From Aliirhizobium wenxiniae (GTDB lineage Bacteria; Pseudomonadota; Alphaproteobacteria; Rhizobiales; Rhizobiaceae): a stretch of 64,000 nucleotides of DNA. Where the stretch lies: positions 1-64,000 of the forward strand of contig NZ_JAEUAN010000008.1 of the NCBI RefSeq assembly GCF_019511445.1, in the 5' to 3' direction. This document shows, one piece after another, positions 40,701-46,700 of this stretch. Below the pieces are notes generated by a model, which searched no databases, had not been told where the DNA came from, and worked only from the letters and a program-made list of their open reading frames with translations. Position numbers and translations under genes: made by a program. How positions within the stretch are numbered: position 1 is the first letter of the stretch; the number at the start of each line of letters is the position of its first letter.

Positions 40701-43700
40701 GGCTGACGATGAGCGCAGACGGCACCATCACCGGCACGCTGGAAAGCGATGCCAGCCAGGGCGGCACAGACGGCGTCTACACGATCACCGTTACGGTCGA
40801 CGATGGCCAACCGGGCGGCGCAATCACCCGCACCTTCACCATCACCGTCTTCAACCCTGCCCCGATCGCCCAGAACGACGCGATCACCACGGGAGAAAAC
40901 ACACCCGCAACTGGCTCCGTCTTTATCAATAATGGCTCTGGTGCGGATACCGACCCGGATGGCGACACGATCATCGTTTCGGCCGTTAACGGCAATGCGA
41001 CCGGTGTCGGCACGGCTGTGGCAGGAACCGCCGGCGGCACCTTTACCATAGGCACCAACGGTGCCTACACTTTCAATCCGGGCACAGACTTCGACAATCT
41101 CGCCGCCGGCCAGATCCGCATCACCTCGGTCACCTACACGATCTCCGACGGCCAGGGCGGTACGTCGACGGCCACCTTCACCGTGACAGTCACCGGCGCA
41201 AATGACGCTCCGATCGGTGCGAACGGCACAATCGAGGTCACCGAGGACACGCCCTATAGCGGTACCCTTCCTGTCGCCACCGATGCCGAGGGCCAGACGC
41301 TCACCTATGCGGCCGGGACCCAGCCGACGAACGGCCGTGTCGTGGTCAATCCGAACGGTACGTTCACCTACACGCCGAACCCGAATTACGCAGGCGCCGA
41401 CAGCTTCACCTATACGGTCTCGGATGGCACCGCGACTGTCACCTACACGATCACGGTCGATGTCGACGCGGTCAACGACGCCCCTGCGCTCGGCAATGAT
41501 AGCTTTACCGTGAATGAAGACGGCAGCACGATCATCGACGTGCTCGCCAACGACAGCGATGTTGACAACGACACGCTGACGATTACCGAAATCAACGGCC
41601 AGGCGATTGCCGTAAACGGCACAGTTGCCGTCACGGGCGGCACGATCACGCTCAATGCCAACGGCACGCTGACCTTCACCGCGACGCCGAATTTCAACGG
41701 CCCGCTGACCTTCACCTACACCGTCTCCGATGGCTCCACGACCTCGACCGCCACCGTTTCCGGCCAGGTGACCTCCATCAACGACGTCCCCGTCGCCGAA
41801 GGCGACACGGCAACGACCGACGAGAACACGCCGATCGACGGTAATGTCATCATCGGCAGCGACAGCGATGCGGATGGCGACACGCTGACCGTCGTGGCGG
41901 TCGGCGGCAATCAGAATGGCGTCGGCGCAACGCTTGCCGGTTCCGGCGGAGGTACCTTCGTCATCCTCGCGGATGGTTCCTACACCTTCAACCCCGGCTC
42001 GGCCTTCCAGGATCTGCAATTGGGCGAAAGCCGAGTCTCCACGATCACCTACACGATCTCGGACGGCAATGGCGGCACCGATACGGCCACGCTTACCGTC
42101 ACCGTCACCGGCGTCAACGACGCGCCGACCGCGCCGACACTTCCGCCACGCGCCGATCTTGATGGCGCCGCGGTCGATGTCGACCTCGCCGCCGGTTTTG
42201 CCGATGTCGATGGCGATACGCTGACCTATACGATCACCGGCCTGCCGACCGGGCTCTCCTACAATGCCGCAACCGGCCGGATCACCGGCACGATCTCACC
42301 GTCCGCCTCTGGCCCAACCGGCACCCGCGCCTTCGCCGTCACCATGACGGCGAGCGACGGCAATGGCGGCACCGTCGAGCGGGCCTTCACATGGACCATC
42401 ACCAACCCGGCGCCCGACGCTCAGAACGATACGTTCTCCATCGACGAGGGCGACACGCTCACCGGCAATGTTCTGGTAAACAACGGCAATGGCGCCGATA
42501 CGGATGAGGATCCGCTCACCGTCTCGCTCGTCAACGGCCCGGCGAGCGGCACGCTGACACTGAACGCCGACGGCACCTTCACCTACGTCCCGAACGCCTT
42601 CTTCAACGGTACCGACAGCTTCACCTATCAGGTCGCCGATGGAAGCGGCGGTTTCGATACCGCGATCGTCACCATCAACATTGGCGCGGTCAACGATGCA
42701 CCGGTCCCCGCCGACGATATATTTGCGATCGACGAGGACGGGAGCACCGTGATCGACGTCCTCGCCAACGACAGCGACCCGGATGCCGACGCTCTAACCG
42801 TCACCGCCATCAACGGCCAGGCGATCTCCGCCGGCAATCCGGTCACCGTCTCCGGCGGCACTGTCTCGCTCAATGCCGACGGCACGCTCACTTTCACGGC
42901 GGCTGCGAACTACAACGGCACCCCGTCCTTCAGCTACACCGTCTCCGATGGTGCGATCAGCCGCGATGCGATCGTCTCCGGCACGGTTAGAGCCATCAAC
43001 GATGCGCCGGTTAATACACTGCCGGGCAGTTTCAACGGTTCGGAAGACACCGACCTGACGCTCACCGGCATCTCTATCACCGATGTCGATGCAGGCAATT
43101 CACAGATTACGGTCACGCTCGGCGTCAACGCCGGCTCGCTGATCGCTTTTTCCGGCGGCAATGTCACGGTTTCCGACGGCGGTACCGGTTTGATCACGCT
43201 GACCGGCACTGTCGCAAACATCAATGCCTGGCTCGCGGGCCCGACGGCCCCGATCTATCGCCCGGTTGCGGATAGCAGCGCGGCCGTCACCCTGACGATG
43301 ACCACCAACGACCGCGGCAATACCGGCGCAGGCGGCCAGTTGACGGCGACAAGTACGGCGATGATCATGATCGCCCCGGTCAACGACGCGCCTGTGGCCT
43401 CCGACCAGCGCATCACGACGGCGGAAGACACGCCGATCGCCGGCACGATCCCCGCCACCGATGTCGATGGCGATCCGCTTAGCTACGCGATCACCGCCCA
43501 GCCGGCCAATGGCCGCGTGACGATCGACGCCTCGGGCGCCTATCTCTACACACCCGGCACCAATTTCAACGGTACCGACACCTTCACCGTGACCATTTCC
43601 GACGGCCAGGGCGGCACGACGACGGCGACCGTCACCATCGACGTCTCGCCGGTCAATGACGCCCCGATCGGTTCTGATGGTTCAATCACGGTGACGGAAG

Positions 43701-46700
43701 ACACGGCCTATCCCGGCCAGTTGCCTGCCGCGACGGATCCCGAGGGAATGCCGGTCACCTATGGCGTCGGCAGCCAGCCTCAGCACGGCACTCTGACCAT
43801 CAACGCGAACGGCAGTTACACCTATACCCCGGCCGCAAATTACAACGGCGCGGACTCATTCACCTACACGGTCAGCGACGGCACGGCGACGAGTACCTAC
43901 ACGATTGCCATCACGGTCACTGCAGTCAATGACGCGCCGATCGCCTCTGGTGCCTCGATCACTCTCAACGAGGATACGCCCTTCGACGGCCAGCTTCCGG
44001 CCGCAACCGATGCGGAAGGCGACGATGTCACCTACGAACTGGTCACCGGCACGGCGAACGGCACCGTCGTCGTCAATGATGACGGCAGCTATCGTTATGT
44101 GCCGAACGCCAACTACAACGGCTCGGACTCGTTCACCTTCCGCGTCACAGACGGCACCAACTTCAACATCTACACGGTCAACATCACCGTAAACCCCGTC
44201 AACGACGCACCGGTCGCGTCGGACGTAACGGTCGAGATCGACGAGGACACACCGATCATCAACGGCACGCTGCCACCAGCCACCGATGCCGAAAACAACC
44301 CGGTCACCTACAGTGCCGCCACCCAACCGCAGCATGGCACGCTCATCGTCAATGCCAACGGCACCTACACCTATCGCCCGGCAACCAATTACAACGGCAC
44401 CGACACGTTTACCTATACGGTCAGCGATGGTGCAGCCTCGAATACTTATACTGTCACCATCATCATCGATCCGGTCAATGACGCGCCGATTGCCTCGGAC
44501 ACCGCGATTTCCGTCGCCGAAGACGAGCCGTATGACGGCCAGCTTCCGCCTGCGAGCGATGTCGAAGGCAACGATGTCACCTATGCGCTCGCCGCCGCCC
44601 CGACGAACGGCACGATCGTGCTCAATTCGGACGGCTCCTATACCTACACGCCGAACCTCGATTTCAGTGGTTCAGACATGTTCACCTATACGGTGTCGGA
44701 CGGCGAGGGTGGCTCGAATACCTATGAAGTCATCGTCACGGTCGGCCCGGAAAACGATCCTCCCATTGCCGAGAATGCAGACGTTACCACCAACGAAGAC
44801 ACGCCGATCGTCAACGGCACGCTGCCGCAGGCAACCGACCCGGAAAACCAGCCGATCACCTATGGCCTCGGGCGTGGCGCACTGAACGGTACCGTCACAG
44901 TCAATCCGAACGGCACCTATTCCTATACCCCCGCCACCAATTTCAACGGCACGGACAGCTTCACCTATACGGTGAGCGACGGTGCGGCGACCAGCACATA
45001 CACGGTGACGATCACCGTCAATCCGGTCAACGACGCCCCGACTGCGTCCGATACCGCCATCACCGTCACCGAGGATACACCGTTCAACGGGCAGCTTCCG
45101 CCGGCGACGGATGTCGAAGGCAACCCGATCACCTATGTCCTCGGCACCGGTCCGACCAACGGCACGCTCACCTTCAACGCGAATGGCAGCTATACCTATA
45201 CCCCTGCTGCCAATTACAATGGTCCCGACTCGTTTACCTACACGGTCACCGATGGCCCCGGCACCTCCGCCGTCTACACCGTCACGATCGATGTCGATCC
45301 GGTCAACGATGCCCCGGTCGGCAGAAACGATGCGGTCACCGCCATCGAGGACACGCCCTTCGACGGCACCTTGCCGCCAGCGACCGATGTGGAGGGTGAT
45401 CCGCTCACCTATGTGATCGGACGCAACGCTACGAACGGCACGGTCACGGTCAATACGGACGGTACCTATCGTTACGTACCGAACCCGAATTTCTTCGGCA
45501 CGGACACATTCACCTACACGGTCAGCGACGGCTCGGCCTCGTCTGCCGCCTATACGGTGACGATCACCGTCACGGCGGAGAACGACGCCCCGATCGGCTC
45601 CAACACCAGCATCTCGGTCACCGAGGATGTGCCCGCAAGCGGAACCCTGCCGCGCGCCACCGACCCGGAAGGCCAGCCGGTTAGCTACGGCCTCGGCACA
45701 ACGCTGCCGGCCCACGGCACAGTCGTCGTGAATTCGGACGGAACCTATACCTACACGCCGGCTGCCAATTACAATGGTGCGGACACGTTCACCTATACGG
45801 TGAGCGACGGTTCGGTGAGCGCGACCTATACGGTCACGGTCACCGTCAGTGCTGTCAACGATGCCCCGGTCGGCCGCAATGATGAGGTAACGATCAACGA
45901 GGACACGGTCTTGAACGGCACTTTGCCGGTTGCCACCGATGTCGATGGCGACCCGCTCACCTATGCCAAGGGCAGCGATCCGTCGCATGGCAGCCTGACG
46001 GTCAACGCCAACGGCACCTATACCTATATCCCAGATGCCAATTTCAACGGCGCGGACTCGTTCATCTACACCGTTACCGATGGCACTGCGACACGCAGTT
46101 ATACGGTCACCATCACCGTAAATGCCGTCAACGACGCCCCTGTCGGTTCAAATGGTACCATCCGCACCGGCGAGGACACGCCTTTCGACGGCCGTCTCCC
46201 ACTCGCGACGGATCCCGATGGCGATGCGCTTTTCTACGGCCTCGGCCAGCAGGCGGAAAACGGAACGGTCACGATCAATCTCGACGGCACTTACACCTAC
46301 ACTCCCAATGCCGATTTCAACGGCATTGATCGGTTCACCTATACAGTCAGCGACGGCCGTATCGAGCGGAGTTATACGATCACCGTCACTGTCGACGCGC
46401 AGAACGATCCGCCGGTCGGCGAAGACTTCGAGGTGACGATCAACGAAGATGGCTCGGCCTCCGGACCGTTGCCTGGCGCGACGGATGTGGACGGCGACAG
46501 GCTGTCCTATGGTCTTGGAGAACAGGCCAAAAACGGGATGGCCACCGTAAACGAGGATGGTAGCTACACCTATGTACCGAATGCCAATTTCAACGGCACC
46601 GATACATTCACCTATACCGTCAGCGACGGTGTCGTCACGGTTACATATACGGTCACGGTTACCGTGCGCCCGGTCAACGACATCCCGGTCGGCAGCAATG

